NCBI GenBank assembly: GCA_001796415.1
Contig: MGML01000137.1
Span: forward strand, 1 to 6,394
From: Chloroflexi bacterium RBG_13_46_14
Lineage (GTDB): Bacteria; Chloroflexota; Dehalococcoidia; Dehalococcoidales; UBA2162
Direction: 5' to 3'
Length of the DNA: 6,394 bases
In this document: positions 6,366 to 6,394 of the stretch, in pieces
Position numbering within the stretch: position 1 is the first letter of the stretch
Layout: every line of letters begins with the position of its first letter
Position numbers and translations under genes: made by a program
The notes under the pieces: generated by a model
Database searches by the model: none
What the model was told of the DNA's origin: nothing
The model's input: the letters and a program-made list of their open reading frames with translations, nothing else

Positions 6366-6394
6366 CTATTTCTTTGCTTCTTTGGCTTTAGCCT
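6366..6394 (-). CDS. Possible 3' end of a convergent minus-strand gene (partial)
   Basis: On the minus strand the edge of the window reads as eight codons, AKAKEAKK, then a TAG stop at 6368-6366. The gene would continue past the right edge. An Ala/Lys-rich tail ending just before a hairpin is typical of a real C-terminus, but the stretch is far too short to identify a product. Another minus-strand frame is also open here, so this is only a suggestion. Confidence 0.3.

Noticed and set aside
1..6394. CRISPR arrays, tRNA or rRNA genes, insertion sequences, att sites
   Set aside because: No regularly spaced repeats, cloverleaf-like sequence, transposase frame or terminal repeats were seen; coding density is high and gaps do not exceed 208 bases.

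Overview
The window reads as bacterial chromosome. It has strong GGAGG-type Shine-Dalgarno sites, sigma70-like promoter boxes and two hairpin terminators. It holds six complete protein-coding genes, all metabolic enzymes or enzyme-like proteins, and possibly the tail of a seventh at the right edge. No mobile element, CRISPR array, tRNA or rRNA is visible. A DUF169 protein, a CaiB-type CoA-transferase and several zinc alcohol dehydrogenases together suggest an anaerobic or fermentative bacterium. Dehalococcoidia-like Chloroflexota or a sulfate-reducing or syntrophic lineage would fit, but that is a guess from gene content and not something the sequence proves.

Left part (1-2863). A DUF169 protein gene on the + strand (69-818) runs head-on, with only 7 bases between, into a two-gene minus-strand operon. 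The first gene of that operon (2655-1861) is a class I aldolase of the DhnA/LsrF family. The second (1854-826) is a sorbitol/threonine-dehydrogenase-like zinc dehydrogenase that starts 6 bases after the aldolase stop. A 208-base intergenic region upstream carries a perfect TATAAT box for this operon, a 7-bp inverted repeat upstream of that box, and the hairpin terminator of the next gene.

Right part (2864-6394). A class III-like zinc alcohol dehydrogenase (minus, 3940-2864) is divergent from a + strand operon that encodes a family III CoA-transferase (4086-5279) and a third zinc dehydrogenase (5300-6313). The 145-base divergent region has a TTGACA box facing each way. The + operon ends at a 12-bp perfect hairpin followed by six T residues. 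Just beyond it, a minus-strand reading frame ends in an Ala/Lys-rich tail.

How they may work together (inference). The three zinc dehydrogenases belong to different subgroups of the medium-chain family and are not recent duplicates. The aldolase/dehydrogenase pair could oxidise a hydroxyl to a ketone and then cleave the carbon chain. The CoA-transferase/dehydrogenase pair could activate an acid as its CoA thioester and carry out a linked oxidation or reduction. The third dehydrogenase has a cofactor loop typical of NADP(H) use, whereas the other two look NAD(H)-specific. No regulator or transporter lies in the window, so the substrate is unknown. The window looks like ordinary accessory catabolism rather than a clearly new system.
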